Assembly: GCA_028288985.1 (NCBI GenBank)
Contig: JAQGHE010000041.1
Location: 1-6,159, forward strand
DNA from: Candidatus Saccharimonadota bacterium
Lineage (GTDB): Bacteria > Patescibacteriota > Saccharimonadia > Saccharimonadales > UBA10212
Length of the DNA: 6,159 bases
Direction of reading: 5' to 3'
Made by a program: the position numbers and the translations under genes. Under the pieces are notes generated by a model. It made no database searches and was not told the DNA's origin. It saw nothing but the letters and a program-made list of their open reading frames with translations. Below, in pieces: positions 5,125-6,159 of the stretch (position 1 is the stretch's first letter; each line of letters starts with the position of its first letter).

Positions 5125-6159
5125 GGCACTAAGCATGGAAGACATCAAGCGAGCAGTTAAGCAGGCATCAAAGGATACGTTCAACGTTGATATTGAGCCT
5201 GAAATCTCCAGACCGGAGGAGAAATTCGGTGACTATGCCACCAACGTTGCCATGCAGCTGGCAGGCAAGGCAGGCAAGAACCCTAGAGAAGTTGCGGAGC
5301 AGTTAGCCGGAAGCCTAAGGCAGAACCAATCTTTTGAAGCGGTGGAGGTGGCCGGTCCCGGCTTTTTAAACATAACTCTAAAAACAAAAGATATATGGAA
5401 CATTGCCAGCAATGCTACCAACTCATCCAAAATTTTAGCCGGGCAGACTGCCGTAGCAGAATATTCCGACCCAAATCCATTTAAAATTCTGCACGCCGGC
5501 CATCTATATACCAGCGTAGTGGGCGACGCAATCGCCAATCTGCTAGAGAATGCTGGCGCAAATGTCCACAGAGTTAATTTTACGGGGGATGTTGGACCGC
5601 ACGTCGCGAAGAATATATGGGCAATTATAAAAACCTTAGGCGGCGAATTTCCTGAGAAGCTGACAGAAGTCAAAGAAGAAGATAGAGCCGACTGGCTTAG
5701 CCGGCGTTATGTAGAGGGGAACAGCGCCTACGAAGATAATGAATCAGCTAAAAACGAAATTTTAGAATTGAATAAAAAAATCTACCAACTGCACGAGCAG
5801 AATGATCACGAATCAGCTCTAGCTAAAATTTACTGGACGTGTAGAGCCTGGAGCTATGACTATTTTGATAAATTCTATAGCAGAATAGGTACCAAGTTTG
5901 AGAAATACTACTTAGAAAGCGATACGGCTCCAATCGGGCTCAAGGTGGTAAAAGAGCAGTTAGATAAGAGAGTCTACCAAACGAGTAACGGTGCAGTTAT
6001 TTTTGATGGCGAGAAGTATGGGCTGCATAAACGGGTTTTTATCAATTCACAAGGGCTACCTACATACGAAGCAAAAGATGTGGGGCTAATAATCTCAAAG
6101 TGGAACGACTATCATTTTGATCGCTCTTTCATAATAACTGGCGACGATATTGAGCAGTA
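5123..6159 (+). CDS. argS: Arginyl-tRNA synthetase (3' part beyond window)
   Basis: Class I aminoacyl-tRNA synthetase that charges tRNA-Arg with arginine using ATP. I translated 345 codons from 5123 without a stop; a complete enzyme is roughly 550-600 residues, so about 60 percent is present. The N-terminal Add-1 (tRNA D-loop binding) domain shows FGDYATNVAMQLA (35-47) and AGPGFLNI (77-84). The catalytic domain starts with EYSDPNPFKILHAGHLYTS (113-131), where HAGH (124-127) is the HIGH signature with Ala in the second position. NFTGDVGPHVAKN follows at the place of the usual GDWG segment. The KMSK-like region and the anticodon-binding domain are outside the window. No Shine-Dalgarno precedes either possible start (ATG 5123 or in-frame ATG 5135, Met5); both are compatible with the family N-terminus. 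The family call is near certain; the exact start is not. Confidence 0.5.
   Translation, partial: MALSMEDIKRAVKQASKDTFNVDIEPEISRPEEKFGDYATNVAMQLAGKAGKNPREVAEQLAGSLRQNQSFEAVEVAGPGFLNITLKTKDIWNIASNATNSSKILAGQTAVAEYSDPNPFKILHAGHLYTSVVGDAIANLLENAGANVHRVNFTGDVGPHVAKNIWAIIKTLGGEFPEKLTEVKEEDRADWLSRRYVEGNSAYEDNESAKNEILELNKKIYQLHEQNDHESALAKIYWTCRAWSYDYFDKFYSRIGTKFEKYYLESDTAPIGLKVVKEQLDKRVYQTSNGAVIFDGEKYGLHKRVFINSQGLPTYEAKDVGLIISKWNDYHFDRSFIITGDDIEQ

Noticed and set aside
5233..5673. 146-codon minus-strand ORF opposite argS.
   Set aside because: It lies entirely inside the catalytic part of argS, which has unmistakable motifs in the plus frame. There is no ribosome site or family resemblance.

Overview
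The window is an ordinary stretch of bacterial chromosome, about half G+C, densely coded and in the standard genetic code. I think it most likely comes from a Candidate Phyla Radiation/Patescibacteria lineage, perhaps Saccharibacteria-like. This is an inference, not a proof. It rests on the divergent class I signature of the ArgRS (DPNPFKILHAGH), the style of the MacB-type ATPase (YGFGDATT start, long basic tail), and genes that seem to start without a Shine-Dalgarno sequence. There are no insertion sequences, phage genes, CRISPR arrays or toxin-antitoxin pairs.

Layout. Positions 1-2058 (minus strand) hold a two-gene ABC exporter operon of the MacB/LolCDE/FtsX type. The ATPase (2058-1195) comes first and the permease (1193-1, cut by the window edge only a few codons before its expected end) follows after one base. 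A good sigma70-like promoter for it lies at 2187-2159. On the plus strand follow tRNA-Ser(GGA) (2225-2314) with its own extended -10 and a strong terminator hairpin, an NTF2/SnoaL-like small protein (2520-2960), and an NQO1/MdaB-like flavodoxin-fold quinone reductase (3022-3705, TTG start). An FMN_red-family NAD(P)H-dependent reductase (4327-3737, minus) converges on the last of these. A 123-bp divergent spacer (4328-4450) with an inverted repeat and a triple 7-bp repeat separates it from a DUF1361 membrane protein (4451-5113). Arginyl-tRNA synthetase argS (5123 to the window edge) follows 9 bp later.

How the genes may work together. The ABC pair forms one exporter or lipid/peptide-handling machine. 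The three genes at 2520-4327 look like a small flavin/quinone redox and detoxification neighbourhood, although the two reductases are on opposite strands and need not be co-regulated. The tRNA, argS and DUF1361 are housekeeping or unassigned.

I see no clear new multi-gene system. The more unusual signals are regulatory. The 9-mer TGTTAAAAT recurs at three upstream positions. Two start sites (DUF1361 and argS) have a -10-like box placed so that the transcript could begin at or next to the start codon. An operator-like palindrome lies over the reductase promoter.
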